NCBI RefSeq assembly: GCF_019145235.1
Contig: NZ_JAHSTV010000001.1
Span: 372,001-436,000 of the forward strand
Direction: 5' to 3'
Length of the DNA: 64,000 bases
From: Pseudomonas farris
GTDB lineage: Bacteria; Pseudomonadota; Gammaproteobacteria; Pseudomonadales; Pseudomonadaceae
Under the pieces are notes generated by a model, which saw only the letters and a program-made list of their open reading frames with translations, searched no databases and was not told the DNA's origin. Positions 17,034 to 26,389 of the stretch are shown here, piece by piece. Position numbers and translations under genes: made by a program. Position 1 is the stretch's first letter, and each line of letters opens with the position of its first letter.

Positions 17034-17387
17034 TCAACCGGCGAGTTTGTGTACCGCTGCCTGAGACTGGCCAAGCGCCTGGGCCGCCGAGACATCCTTG
17101 AAGGTATGGAAATCCAGGCTATTGACCACCAGCTCTTGCACCAGCTCGGCAAAGATCTGCATCGCCGGGCTGCCGAAGTAAGCGGTCATGGCCTGTTGGT
17201 TGGCCCAGAAACCGGACACCAGCCACAGCTCGGGATCGCATTGCGAGTGCTGCAGGGCGAAGCTCAGGCAACCCGGTGCGTTGCGCGACGGCTCGATCAA
17301 GGCGCTCAGGCGTGCACCGAGTTCTGCCGAACGCCCGGCGCGGGCGCGGACGAAGGCCATATGACTGACGGGGATCTGCGTAGACAT
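17034..17387 (-). CDS. ABM-fold (antibiotic biosynthesis monooxygenase-like) protein
   Basis: 117 aa. Short alpha/beta barrel typical of ABM domains: MSTQIPVSHMAFVRARAGRS, RNAPGCLSFALQHSQCDPEL and FWANQQAMTAYFGSPAMQ. Family members oxidise quinols or aromatic substrates without cofactors, or act as small dimeric binders. GGGAGGG lies 6-8 bases upstream of the ATG at 17387; a longer in-frame start (17498) has no ribosome site. No pathway genes next to it. Confidence 0.82.
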   Translation of the reverse strand: MSTQIPVSHMAFVRARAGRSAELGARLSALIEPSRNAPGCLSFALQHSQCDPELWLVSGFWANQQAMTAYFGSPAMQIFAELVQELVVNSLDFHTFKDVSAAQALGQSQAAVHKLAG

Positions 17388-17722
17388 GTTCAACCCTCCC
17401 AGGTCATCCAGTGGCAGCCGGGGACGGGCTGCGACAGGATCCAAGATTAGGCGGCGCGCCCTGGTCGTCGTTAGTCGATTCCTGCCGGCTTGTTGCACAA
17501 TCCTGCGCGGCTGAAAAAAACGTCTGTAACAGCATGTAAACCACTGTCACATCGCTGCAACACGACTTTCAAGCAAGTTTTCCCGGCGCTGACCTGCCAT
17601 AGCGGCCTCGCGTATTTACCTCGTGCAGAATCAGGCAAGCTTTTGGCAGGATGTGTCTACCGCTGTCCCTTGCACAAATTTAAGCTCAGCCCATCACCAA
17701 CGCGTCACCGAGGATGCCCAGC
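17388..17722. other. 335-base intergenic stretch
   Basis: Separates the divergent ABM-fold and AraC genes. I see no repeat, terminator or RNA gene. Only an AT-richer patch with TGTAACAGCATGTAAACC near 17525-17545 stands out. It must hold both promoters. Confidence 0.5.
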
Positions 17723-18652
17723 ATGTCGTCGCTCGATCACTTTCAAGCCCCGCTGGATGCCGACATGGAAAAACAGCGCGCGGAACTGGCCGCCCTCATC
17801 CGCCGTAACACGATGGAGGATGGCACTTATGCCACCTCCGTCGGTTCGCTGTTCATGTCGCGCCACAGTAAAAACCATGACTTCGCTCCAGTGCTGGCGC
17901 AACCGGCCCTGTGCATCATGGCCCAGGGGCGCAAGGAAGTGCGGCTGGCAGATGAATACTTCAATTACGACCCGCTGAATTACCTGGTGGTGTCGGTCTC
18001 GATGCCATTGAGCGGGCGGGTGGTGAATGTCTCGCCCGAGGAACCGATCCTCGCCGTACGACTGGATATCGATCCGGCAGAAATCAGCGCGCTGATTGCC
18101 GACGCCGGCCCCATCGGCGTACCCACACGGCCCACTGGCCGTGGCCTGTATGTCGAGCAGATCGACACGGCAATGCTCGATGCCGTGCTGCGTCTGGCGC
18201 GTTTGCTGGACACACCGAAAGACATCGCCATGCTGGCGCCGCTGATTCGTCGAGAGATTCTGTATCGGCTGTTGCGCAGCCAGCAGGGTCATCGGCTGTA
18301 TGAGATTGCCATTGCCAACAGCCAGAGCCATCGCATCAGCCAGGCGATCAAATGGCTCAACGGCAATTATGAGCAACCGCTGCGCATTGATGATCTGGCG
18401 CGGGAAGTGAACCTGAGCGTGTCAACATTGCATCACCGGTTCAAGGCGATGACGGCGATGAGTCCGCTGCAGTATCAGAAGCAATTGCGCCTGCAAGAGG
18501 CGCGGCGGTTGATGCTGGCTGAAGGGTTGGAAGCTTCGGCGGCGGGTTATCGGGTGGGGTATGAAAGCCCCTCCCAGTTCAGCCGGGAGTACAGCCGATT
18601 GTTCGGAGCGCCGCCGCTCCGGGATTTGGCGCGGTTGCGGTTGTCGGTTTGA
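17723..18652 (+). CDS. AraC-family transcriptional regulator
   Basis: 309 aa. N-terminal AraC-type cupin-like region (MSRHSKNHDFAPVLAQPALC; LADEYFNYDPLNYLVVSVSM) of the PF06719 kind, then a C-terminal double helix-turn-helix (DLAREVNLSVSTLHHRFKAM and AAGYRVGYESPSQFSREYSR). GAGG lies 9 bases before the ATG at 17723 but touches the ATG at 17714, so 17723 is preferred. Ligand unknown. The upstream gap contains no obvious target site, and the nearest possible target is the divergent ABM-fold gene. Confidence 0.88.
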   Translation: MSSLDHFQAPLDADMEKQRAELAALIRRNTMEDGTYATSVGSLFMSRHSKNHDFAPVLAQPALCIMAQGRKEVRLADEYFNYDPLNYLVVSVSMPLSGRVVNVSPEEPILAVRLDIDPAEISALIADAGPIGVPTRPTGRGLYVEQIDTAMLDAVLRLARLLDTPKDIAMLAPLIRREILYRLLRSQQGHRLYEIAIANSQSHRISQAIKWLNGNYEQPLRIDDLAREVNLSVSTLHHRFKAMTAMSPLQYQKQLRLQEARRLMLAEGLEASAAGYRVGYESPSQFSREYSRLFGAPPLRDLARLRLSV

Positions 18653-18680
18653 TCTGACTTTTTCGGTGCGGCTACTGACG

Positions 18681-18781
18681 CCTTCGCGAGCAAGCCCGCT
18701 CCCACAGGGGATTTGTGGTGGACACAAAATAAGTGAACACCGCAGATCCAATGTGGGAGCGGGCTTGCTCGCGAAGAGGCC
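18681..18781. repeat. REPIN, family A
   Basis: CCTTCGCGAGCAAGCCCGCT near the left and GGAGCGGGCTTGCTCGCGAAG at the right. Lies between the AraC gene and the convergent ABC ATPase gene. Confidence 0.9.
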
Positions 18782-18805
18782 GGCAAAGGCGACCCACCTC
18801 TAAAG

Positions 18806-19861
18806 TCAGGCGCTCAACACGCGGCAAGCCTCAGCCGGCAAGGTCACCGACACCGGATTGCCAATGCTCAACCCAACCCCCTGACACGGCGTACTCAACG
18901 CGGTAAACGACACCCCGGAACACTCGACGGTCGTTTCAATCGTCGCCCCGATATCCCGCACAAACGTCACCTTGCCGAGCAAGCGATTCCCCGCCGTCGC
19001 CTGGGGTTGCGACAGTTGCAGATCCTCCGGGCGAATCAGCATTTTCACTTTCTCCCCCACCACAATGCTGCTGCAAATAGGCACTTGCAGCGCATCGCCA
19101 CCGGGCAAGCTGACCTTGCCGTTGCCCAGCGCCGTGGCCGGGAAAATGTTCCCCGAGCCAATAAAGTCCGCGACGAATTCATTGGCCGGATGCCGATAGA
19201 TTTCAATCGGCGTACCGACCTGCTGCACCCGATGCTCACCCAGCACCACCACGATATCGGCCATGGTCATGGCTTCGCGCTGGTCGTGGGTGACCATGAT
19301 GGTGGTGATGTTCAAACGCTGTTGCAGCTGACGGATTTCCACCTGCATCGACTCACGCAGCTTGGCGTCCAGCGCCGACAACGGTTCATCAAGCAGGAGG
19401 ATTTTCGGCCGCGAAGCAATCGCCCGGGCAATTGCTACGCGCTGACGTTGCCCGCCGGAGAGTTTCGCCACCGGACGATCAATCATTTCCTGCAGCTGAA
19501 TCAGCTCCAGCAACTCCACCACCCGCGCCTGTTGATCAGTCTTGCTGACCCCGCGCAGTTTCAGCGGATAGGCGATGTTCTCCCCCACCGTCATGTGCGG
19601 AAACAGCGCCAGCGATTGAAACACCATGCCGAAATTACGCTGATGCGCCGGCGTATGGCCGATGTCTTCACCGTCCAGGCGAATCTCGCCGCCAGTCAGG
19701 GTTTCAAGCCCGGCAATCATCCGCAGCAAAGTGGTTTTGCCGCAGCCCGAAGGGCCGAGGAAACACACCAGTTTGCCCTCAGGCAAATGCAGGTTCACAT
19801 CTTTTACCGCGCAGGCCGAGCCGTAATGTTTCTCGACGTTTTCCAGAATCAGACCAGTCAT
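18806..19861 (-). CDS. ABC transporter ATP-binding protein, polyamine type
   Basis: 351 aa. Full ABC ATPase: Walker A GPSGCGKTT, Q-loop VFQSLALFP, signature LSGGQRQR, Walker B ILLLDEPLSALD and H-loop TTIMVTHDQ, with a TOBE C-terminal domain. This is PotA/FbpC-like. GAGG lies 6-7 bases upstream of the ATG at 19861. It is the last gene of a four-part importer whose other parts are encoded up to 22929. Substrate is inferred from the neighbours (decarboxylase and aldehyde dehydrogenase). Confidence 0.93.
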   Translation of the reverse strand: MTGLILENVEKHYGSACAVKDVNLHLPEGKLVCFLGPSGCGKTTLLRMIAGLETLTGGEIRLDGEDIGHTPAHQRNFGMVFQSLALFPHMTVGENIAYPLKLRGVSKTDQQARVVELLELIQLQEMIDRPVAKLSGGQRQRVAIARAIASRPKILLLDEPLSALDAKLRESMQVEIRQLQQRLNITTIMVTHDQREAMTMADIVVVLGEHRVQQVGTPIEIYRHPANEFVADFIGSGNIFPATALGNGKVSLPGGDALQVPICSSIVVGEKVKMLIRPEDLQLSQPQATAGNRLLGKVTFVRDIGATIETTVECSGVSFTALSTPCQGVGLSIGNPVSVTLPAEACRVLSA

Positions 19862-19876
19862 GTTGCACCTCAAGAA

Positions 19877-20725
19877 TCAGAACGAAACGCCACCTTCACC
19901 GACCAGCTTCTCCAACGCCCAGATCAGGACGAAGTCGATCAGCACGATCAGCACGGCAAACGAGAAAACGGTAGGGTCGAGCGAAGACACGGTGCGGCTG
20001 TACATCCAGATCGGCACGGTCATGACGTCGATGGTGTAGAGGAAATAGGTCACGGTGAATTCGTTGAACGAGACGATGAACGCCAGCAGCATGCCCGCCA
20101 AAATCCCCGACTTCATCAGCGGCACCACCACATCGACAATCGCCCGCAGCGGTGAAGCGCCGAGCATTTGCGCGGCCTCTTCGACTTCGCTGCCGATGGA
20201 GAGCATCGCCGCGGTACAGTTTTTCACCACGAACGGCAGCGCCAGAATCACGTGGGCAATCACCAGCCGCGAGGTGGTGATGTGGAACGGCAGGCTGTCG
20301 AACACCAGCAGCAAAGCCAGGCCCAACACCACCATCGGGAACACCAGTGGCAGCGACATCAATTGCAGCGCCACAGCCTTGCCGCGGAACTCGCAACGGG
20401 TCAGGGCGTAGGCTGCCGGCACCGCGATAATCGTGGCGAAAACCATGGTCAGACAGGCCACCATCAGGCTGGTGGTCATGGCTTTGCCGAGGCTCAGCAC
20501 ATCGCTGGCGTCTGGCGACACGAAGGTGTTCCAGGCGGCCTCGTACCATTGCAGGCTGTAGCTGCTGGGCGGGAAGTCGAGGTTCGACGCACCGCTGAAC
20601 GACATGACGATCATGGTCAAAATCGGCAGCACCGCCAGCAGCAGAATGAAGCCCGACAGGATGCCGGCGAACTTGCCGGTATCGCCCGGTAGCAGCGAGT
20701 GGCGCTTCTTGATCAGGGTGCTCAT
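19877..20725 (-). CDS. ABC transporter permease, PotC type
   Basis: 282 aa, six membrane segments; the EAA-like loop reads EEAAQMLGASPLRAIVDVVVP, which contacts the ATPase. N-terminal cytosolic stretch MSTLIKKRHSLLPGD is short and basic. It overlaps the previous permease gene by 4 bases (ATGA), indicating tight coupling. PotC/YdcV-like family partner of a polyamine-type importer. Confidence 0.93.
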   Translation of the reverse strand: MSTLIKKRHSLLPGDTGKFAGILSGFILLLAVLPILTMIVMSFSGASNLDFPPSSYSLQWYEAAWNTFVSPDASDVLSLGKAMTTSLMVACLTMVFATIIAVPAAYALTRCEFRGKAVALQLMSLPLVFPMVVLGLALLLVFDSLPFHITTSRLVIAHVILALPFVVKNCTAAMLSIGSEVEEAAQMLGASPLRAIVDVVVPLMKSGILAGMLLAFIVSFNEFTVTYFLYTIDVMTVPIWMYSRTVSSLDPTVFSFAVLIVLIDFVLIWALEKLVGEGGVSF

Positions 20726-21630
20726 TGGGAAGCCTCCAGCATGCGCCGACGACGGCCGGTGATGTATTCGGACAAGGTCATGATCGCCAGGGTGGTAACG
20801 ATCAGCACCACACCGGCAGCAGACGCGGCGGGCCAGTTCATCAGCGGGGCGATCTGGTCATGCACCATCACCGCCAGCATCGGCACGCGCCGACCACCGA
20901 GCAGCAGCGGCACCACAAAACTGCTGGCGTTATAGGCAAACACCAATGTCGCGCCAGTGATAATCCCCGGCAAACTCATCGGCAACACCACCTGGCGAAA
21001 CACCTGCAAGCGACTGGCGCCGAGGGTGGCAGCGGCCTCTTCGTAAGTGCGGGCAACGCCGCGCATGGCGCTGGCAATCGGCAGCACGGCCAACGGGAAC
21101 GCGGTTTGCACCAGGCCCATCAACACGCCATTCTGGTTGTAGAGCAGCATGATCGGGCGCTTGATCAGGCCCAGGCCCATCAGCGCCTGATTGAGCATCC
21201 CGCCCGGCCCGAGGATCACCAGCCAGCCGTAGCTTTGCAGCAGCAGGTTGACCAGCAAGGGCAGCAGCACCGCCGCGAGGAAGATCCGCCGCACAAACGG
21301 CGAGGTCAGCCGTGACATGGTGTAGGCGACCGGGATCGCCAGCAGCACCGCAATCACCGCGCTGATCAGCGCCAGGCGCAACGTCAGCAGCAACGATTTG
21401 AGGTAATAGGGTTCCAGCAATTGGGCGTAACTGGCCAGGCTGAACCCGGTCCACTCCGCGCCTTTGGTGCCGACGCTCATGCGCAGCACCAGCAGGCTGG
21501 CGGCAATCAGCACGCCGAGAAACAGCATCGACGGCGAGAGGAAAAACCAGGCACGCGCCGTCGGTGAGACACCCCGATTGAGGCGCACGGGTGCGGCGCT
21601 TACCGGATGGGTCAGAGGTTGGTGTTCCAT
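20722..21630 (-). CDS. ABC transporter permease, PotB type
   Basis: 302 aa with six hydrophobic segments and an EAA-like loop (YEEAAATLGASRLQVFRQVV). N-terminus MEHQPLTHPVSAAP is hydrophilic. The ATG at 21630 is chosen because the longer in-frame start at 21684 lies in the REP-flanked leader. Overlaps the PotC-type gene by 4 bases. Confidence 0.91.
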   Translation of the reverse strand: MEHQPLTHPVSAAPVRLNRGVSPTARAWFFLSPSMLFLGVLIAASLLVLRMSVGTKGAEWTGFSLASYAQLLEPYYLKSLLLTLRLALISAVIAVLLAIPVAYTMSRLTSPFVRRIFLAAVLLPLLVNLLLQSYGWLVILGPGGMLNQALMGLGLIKRPIMLLYNQNGVLMGLVQTAFPLAVLPIASAMRGVARTYEEAAATLGASRLQVFRQVVLPMSLPGIITGATLVFAYNASSFVVPLLLGGRRVPMLAVMVHDQIAPLMNWPAASAAGVVLIVTTLAIMTLSEYITGRRRRMLEASQ

Positions 21631-21692
21631 AGCAAGGGTCTCGTCAATGGAAAGCAGCTGAGCGAGCACAGGCCTTAAAACCACGTTGAACC

Positions 21693-21784
21693 CTGTGGGA
21701 GCGGGCTTGCTCGCGAAGAGGCCATGTCAGTCGACATCAATGTTGAATGTCACACCGCATTCGCGAGCAAGCCCGCTCCCACAT
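21693..21784. repeat. REPIN, family A
   Basis: CTGTGGGAGCGGGCTTGCTC at the left, GCGAGCAAGCCCGCTCCCACA at the right. It lies inside the transporter cluster between the permease and binding-protein genes, so it may adjust relative expression of the two. Confidence 0.88.
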
Positions 21785-21825
21785 TGGATTTGTGGTGTTT
21801 CAAAGGAACTGTGTTCGCCACTCGA

Positions 21826-22929
21826 TCAGGAAGAAAAGATTTCCGTGTAACGACGAATCCATTGGTCATGCACGGTGGCCAGGAAGGCGTTGTCGTGCAT
21901 GATCGCCTTCTCGGCAATCTGCTCCGGCGTGAGGATGTACGGGCTTTTGCGCGCTTCGGCGGAGATGATCGCCTTGGCGTTAACCGGGCCGTTGTAGATG
22001 TCTTCGGCCATCTTGCCCTGCACCAGCGGGTCCAGAGAGTGGTTGATGAAGGCGTAGGCCAGGTCGATATCGCCCGGGCGATTCTTCGGCATCACCGACA
22101 ACATCAGGTCGGTGTAGAAGCCTTCCTTCATGCCGAACGTGGCGCCCAGGCCGTAGGCCGGATCGCGAATCTGTTTCGGGAAAAACGCCGGCGCGTACAG
22201 GCCCCCCATGTCCAGGGAACCGGTGCGGAACAACTCGGCGATCTGGTTCGGGTTTTCGCCCAGGGTCACGACGCGATCTTTCAGCTCGGCGAGTTTCTTG
22301 AAGCCTGGCTCGATGTTGTGTTCGTCACCACCGGCCAGTTTGGCGGCGATGATGATCAGGTCCATGGCCTCGGTCCAGTTCGGCGGCGGCAGGAAGATGT
22401 TCGGCGACAGCTCCGCGTCCCACAGGGCGGCGTAGCTGTCCGGCGCTTCTTTGATGGTGCGGGTGCTGTAGACCAGGCTGTTGCACCACAGCAGGTAACC
22501 GATGCCATGACCATTGGCGCCAGTGCGGTATTGCTCCGGCACGTCGACCAGGTTGGGGATGCGGTTGAGATCGGGTTTTTCCAGCAGGTTGGCGGCGGCC
22601 AGACCTTCAGCGCCGACGCCGGCCAGAGTGATGATGTCGTACTGCGGACGATCACCGCCGGCCTTGAGTTTGGCGACCATTTCCGAGGTGCTGCCGGTGC
22701 GGTCAGCGATGACCTTGCAGCCGTACTTGGCTTCGAAAGTCGCGGCGATGTTGCGCAATGCGGCAAGGCCGGTGTCATCGGACCAGGTCAGCAAGCGCAG
22801 GGTCTTGCCCTGGAAACGTGTGTCGCTGGCATTGGCCTTGATGAACGGCATGCTCATGGCCGCCGCAGCCACGGACGCCACGCCCACGGTTTTGATGAAT
22901 TGACGTCTGTTCAGATCGTGCTCGCCCAT
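21826..22929 (-). CDS. Tat-exported ABC substrate-binding protein, polyamine type
   Basis: 367 aa. Begins MGEHDLNRRQFIKTVGVAS, a twin-arginine (RRQFIK) Tat signal followed by an alanine-rich segment and cleavage near KANASDTR. The mature part (LRLLTWSDDTGLAALRNIAA) is a PotD/PotF-type extracellular solute-binding fold. Tat export suggests cofactor or fold constraints rather than simple Sec secretion. GGGAG lies upstream of the ATG at 22929; the longer frame at 22980 lacks a ribosome site. Recognises an unknown amine or related solute. Confidence 0.9.
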   Translation of the reverse strand: MGEHDLNRRQFIKTVGVASVAAAAMSMPFIKANASDTRFQGKTLRLLTWSDDTGLAALRNIAATFEAKYGCKVIADRTGSTSEMVAKLKAGGDRPQYDIITLAGVGAEGLAAANLLEKPDLNRIPNLVDVPEQYRTGANGHGIGYLLWCNSLVYSTRTIKEAPDSYAALWDAELSPNIFLPPPNWTEAMDLIIIAAKLAGGDEHNIEPGFKKLAELKDRVVTLGENPNQIAELFRTGSLDMGGLYAPAFFPKQIRDPAYGLGATFGMKEGFYTDLMLSVMPKNRPGDIDLAYAFINHSLDPLVQGKMAEDIYNGPVNAKAIISAEARKSPYILTPEQIAEKAIMHDNAFLATVHDQWIRRYTEIFSS

Positions 22930-23103
22930 GAAGGACTCCCTTTGTTTTTTTAAGTATGAGGTTGGTCGCAACCGTTGCATCCGCGGGGCCAGATCAGCTT
23001 CAAGCCCCCGGTTTCAATGGGCCTTGGCGATGCCAGCGGGTTCATCCTGAGGTCGTGCAAAACACCTGACTATCGATAAAAACTCATTGAAGCCATGACG
23101 CTG

Positions 23104-23140
23104 GCGCATGCCTCATCGCGAGGCATGCGCTCACCTTTTT
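23104..23140 (+). terminator. perfect 11-base hairpin with T-run, plus-strand orientation
   Basis: GCGCATGCCTC (23104-23114) and GAGGCATGCGC (23120-23130), loop ATCGC, then TTTTT at 23136-23140. Genes on both sides run on the minus strand; on that strand no T-run follows, so it would end transcription coming from the opposite direction. Confidence 0.65.
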
Positions 23141-23147
23141 CGTGCTG

Positions 23148-24596
23148 TCAGACGGCCCGAATCACGTGTTTGATTTCCTGGAAAGCCTGCAAGCCCCACG
23201 GCCCCAATTCGCGGCCGATGCTGCTCTGTTTGTAGCCACCCCAAGCGGTCTGCGGGAAGATCACTTGCGGCGCGTTGATCCACACAAGCCCCGCCTGCAA
23301 AGCGTTGGCGACCCGATCGGCGGCTTCTGCGTCGCGCGTGACCACGCTGGCCACCAGACCAAACTGGCTGTCGTTGGCCAAGGCAATCGCCTCGGCTTCA
23401 GAGCTGAAACTGCGCACGCAGATCACCGGGCCGAAAATCTCTTCGCACCACAGCGCACTGTCGAGGGGCACGTCGATGAAAATGGTCGGCTGCAAAAAAT
23501 AGCCGCGTGGCAGGTCTGCCGGGCGATTACCGCCGCAGATCAGCTTCGCGCCTGCGCTCAAACCGCGATCGATGTGGCCCAGCACCCGTTGGTATTGCGC
23601 CTGATTGACCAGTGCGCCCATTTCCACGTTCGGGTCGAACGGGTCGGCCACGCGAATGGCTTCGGCGCGCGCCTTCAATCGCGCTACAAATTTTTCCGCC
23701 AGTTCATCGGCAACCAGCACGCGGCTGGTGGCGGAACACATCTGCCCGGCGTTGAAGAAACCACCGCCACAGGCCACTTCCACGGCCAATTCGATGTCGG
23801 CATCGGCGAGTACCAGCAGCGAGGATTTGCCGCCCAGTTCCAGGCTCACACCCTTCACGGTTTCCGCTGCCCGCTGCATCACCTGCACGCCCACCGCATT
23901 GCTGCCGGTGAAGGAAATCTTGGCGATGCGCGGATCAGCCGACAGCGGCGCACCAACGGCCAGGCCGGTGCCGCAGACCAGATTGAACACACCGTTTGGC
24001 AGACCGGCTTCGGCAATGATCGTCGCCAGTTCCAGCTCCGGCAGCGGCGTCACTTCAGACGGTTTAAGCACCACGCAGCAACCGGCGGCCAGCGCTGGGG
24101 CGAGCTTCCAGGCGGTGGTGACCATCGGGAAATTCCACGGCACGATCAGCCCCACCACACCGCATGGCTCGCGGCGCAAACGGGCACTGAAATCGTCGCT
24201 CGGCAACGCCACGGCGCTGTCCTGTTTACCGTCCAGGCCTTCGGCCAGATCGGCGTAGTACTCGAACGTGGCGATTACATCGTCGACATCAATGGCCGCT
24301 TCAAACAGCGGTTTACCGTTGTTGCTCGACTGCAACTTCATCAACTGTTCACGACCGGCCTGTACGCCAGCGGCGATTCTGCGCAGGATCGCCCCGCGCT
24401 CGGCGCCGGTGGTTTTCGACCACTGTTTGAAAGCATGGGTCGCCGCCGTGACGGCCTGATCGACAGCGTGTTCATCGCCGCCGTTGACGGTTGTCAGCAG
24501 CGCTTCGGTCGCCGGGTTGATCACGCGTAAATGTTCGTTGCCAGCCAACCATTGGCCATCGATGTACAGGCCATCCAGAGTAATAGGAAAACTCAT
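23148..24596 (-). CDS. aldehyde dehydrogenase family protein
   Basis: 482 aa. NAD-dependent aldehyde dehydrogenase: EPCGVVGLIVPWNFPM cofactor stretch, SFTGSNAVG glycine motif, catalytic Glu in SLELGGKS and Cys287 in FNAGQMCSA. Related to betaine/amino-aldehyde dehydrogenases. Its ATG overlaps the stop of the decarboxylase gene by 4 bases (ATGA), a sign of coupled translation. A natural reading is oxidation of the aldehyde made by that decarboxylase, for example 4-guanidinobutyraldehyde to 4-guanidinobutyrate. That substrate is inferred. Confidence 0.93.
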   Translation of the reverse strand: MSFPITLDGLYIDGQWLAGNEHLRVINPATEALLTTVNGGDEHAVDQAVTAATHAFKQWSKTTGAERGAILRRIAAGVQAGREQLMKLQSSNNGKPLFEAAIDVDDVIATFEYYADLAEGLDGKQDSAVALPSDDFSARLRREPCGVVGLIVPWNFPMVTTAWKLAPALAAGCCVVLKPSEVTPLPELELATIIAEAGLPNGVFNLVCGTGLAVGAPLSADPRIAKISFTGSNAVGVQVMQRAAETVKGVSLELGGKSSLLVLADADIELAVEVACGGGFFNAGQMCSATSRVLVADELAEKFVARLKARAEAIRVADPFDPNVEMGALVNQAQYQRVLGHIDRGLSAGAKLICGGNRPADLPRGYFLQPTIFIDVPLDSALWCEEIFGPVICVRSFSSEAEAIALANDSQFGLVASVVTRDAEAADRVANALQAGLVWINAPQVIFPQTAWGGYKQSSIGRELGPWGLQAFQEIKHVIRAV

Positions 24597-26230
24597 TTCG
24601 ACACCGCCTTCATCCACTGGGTCTGATCGATTTCAATCAGGGTCGGACCCTGGCGATCGGTGGCGAGACGCAGCGCGCTGCGCAGTTCTTCGACACCGCT
24701 GACCGCCTCGGCTGCGCAACCCAGCGCCTTGGCCACACCGATGAAGTCCGGGGTGTAGATGTCCACGCCTACCGGCTCGATGGCGCGGTTGACCATGTAT
24801 TTCTTGATCTCTTCGTAGCCTTGGTTATTCCACAACAGTACGATCACCGGGGTGCGTGCTTCAACCGCACTGGCCAGTTCCGGCAGGGTGAATTGCAGAC
24901 CACCATCGCCGATCAGGCACACCACCGGAGGTCGCACGCCGCCTTCGATGCTGCCACCGAGCCAGGCGCCTATCGCCGCCGGCAAGGCGTAACCGAGGGT
25001 GCCGTAGCCGGTGGACGAGTTGAACCAGCGGCGCGGGCGTTCCGGGTTGAAGGTGAGGTTGCCGGTGTACACCGGTTGGGTCGAATCGCCGACGAATACC
25101 GCGCTCGGCAATTCGTGCAAAACGGTTTCCAGGAAACGGGTCTGGGCCAGTGTTGGGGCATCCCAGGTTGCGGCCAATTCATCGCGCAAACGCGCGGCGC
25201 GCACCTGCCCCCAATCGTTGCGACGCTCGGCCAGCGACTGGTGGGACAGCGCACTCAGCAAGGCCTGAGCGGCGTTGCGCGAATCGGCCACCAACGCGAC
25301 TTTCGGCGGGTAATTACGCACGGTCTGGTCGGGGTCGATGTCCACGCGCAGCAGCACGCCGGGAATGTCGAAGCCGCCGGCGAAGGTGACGTCGTAATCG
25401 GTTTCGGCCAGTTCGGTGCCGATGGCCAGCACCACGTCGGCCTCGGCGACCAGTGCGCGAGTGGCTACCAGGCTTTGGGTCGAGCCGATCAGCAGCGGAT
25501 GACTGGACTCGAGCATGCCCTTGGCATTGATGGTCAGGGCCACTGGCGCATCCAGCAGTTCCGCCAATTCGGTCAGCTCGGCCGCCGCGTCGATGGCACC
25601 GCCACCAGCGAGAATCAACGGGCGCTTGGCCCCGGCCAGCCAGTCGGTCATGCGGCTGATCGCGCTTGGCGAAGCACCGGCGCGATCAATGTTCACCGGC
25701 ACGCTGGCGAGCAAGTCATCGGCCTCTTCGACCAACACGTCCAACGGAATTTCGATGTGCACCGGACGCGGACGGCCAGCCTGGAACAGCGCGAAGGCGC
25801 GGGCCAACACGCCCGGCAATTCAGCCGCCGACATCAAGGTGTGAGAGAACGCTGCCACGCCGCCGACCAGTGCGCTTTGGTTCGGCAGTTCATGCAACTT
25901 GCCGCGACCGCCGCCCAATTGGCTGCGCGATTGCACGCTGGAAATCACCAGCATCGGGATCGAGTCGGCATAAGCCTGGCCCATGGCGGTGGTGATGTTG
26001 GTCATGCCAGGGCCGGTGATGATGAAGCACACACCCGGTTTGCCGCTGGTGCGCGCATAACCGTCGGCCATGAAACCGGCGCCCTGTTCGTGACGGGGAG
26101 TGACGTGGTTGATGCTCGAACGGGCCAGCCCGCGATACAGCTCCACGGTATGCACCCCGGGAATGCCGAACACCTGCTGGACCCCGTAATCTTCGAGTAA
26201 CTTGACCAATACTTCGCCGCACGTCGCCAT
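24593..26230 (-). CDS. ThDP-dependent 2-oxo acid decarboxylase (AruI-like)
   Basis: 545 aa of the acetolactate synthase/benzoylformate decarboxylase type. The N-terminal ThDP-binding region contains the catalytic Glu in RHEQGAGFMADGYAR, and the C-terminal part has GDGGLQFTLPELASAV...NN, the GDG...NN pyrophosphate/Mg site. The protein resembles 5-guanidino-2-oxopentanoate (2-ketoarginine) decarboxylase AruI of the arginine transaminase pathway. No aminotransferase (AruH) is present here, so the keto acid may come from elsewhere or the substrate may differ. AAGGG lies 8 bases before the ATG at 26230. First gene of an operon with the aldehyde dehydrogenase, divergent from a LysR gene. Confidence 0.85.
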   Translation of the reverse strand: MATCGEVLVKLLEDYGVQQVFGIPGVHTVELYRGLARSSINHVTPRHEQGAGFMADGYARTSGKPGVCFIITGPGMTNITTAMGQAYADSIPMLVISSVQSRSQLGGGRGKLHELPNQSALVGGVAAFSHTLMSAAELPGVLARAFALFQAGRPRPVHIEIPLDVLVEEADDLLASVPVNIDRAGASPSAISRMTDWLAGAKRPLILAGGGAIDAAAELTELAELLDAPVALTINAKGMLESSHPLLIGSTQSLVATRALVAEADVVLAIGTELAETDYDVTFAGGFDIPGVLLRVDIDPDQTVRNYPPKVALVADSRNAAQALLSALSHQSLAERRNDWGQVRAARLRDELAATWDAPTLAQTRFLETVLHELPSAVFVGDSTQPVYTGNLTFNPERPRRWFNSSTGYGTLGYALPAAIGAWLGGSIEGGVRPPVVCLIGDGGLQFTLPELASAVEARTPVIVLLWNNQGYEEIKKYMVNRAIEPVGVDIYTPDFIGVAKALGCAAEAVSGVEELRSALRLATDRQGPTLIEIDQTQWMKAVSK

Positions 26231-26389
26231 GTCTTTGCCCTTTTTGTTCGTTTGAGACGCCGGGCCTGCGCAGTGTTTATGATGGGTTGGCAGGTCCAGG
26301 GATGGCCTCATTGGAACGGGCGACGCGTAGCCGCAACAATGGATAAAAAGTCATACTAGCCATGTCTTCACGTCATACCTTGGATCCCA

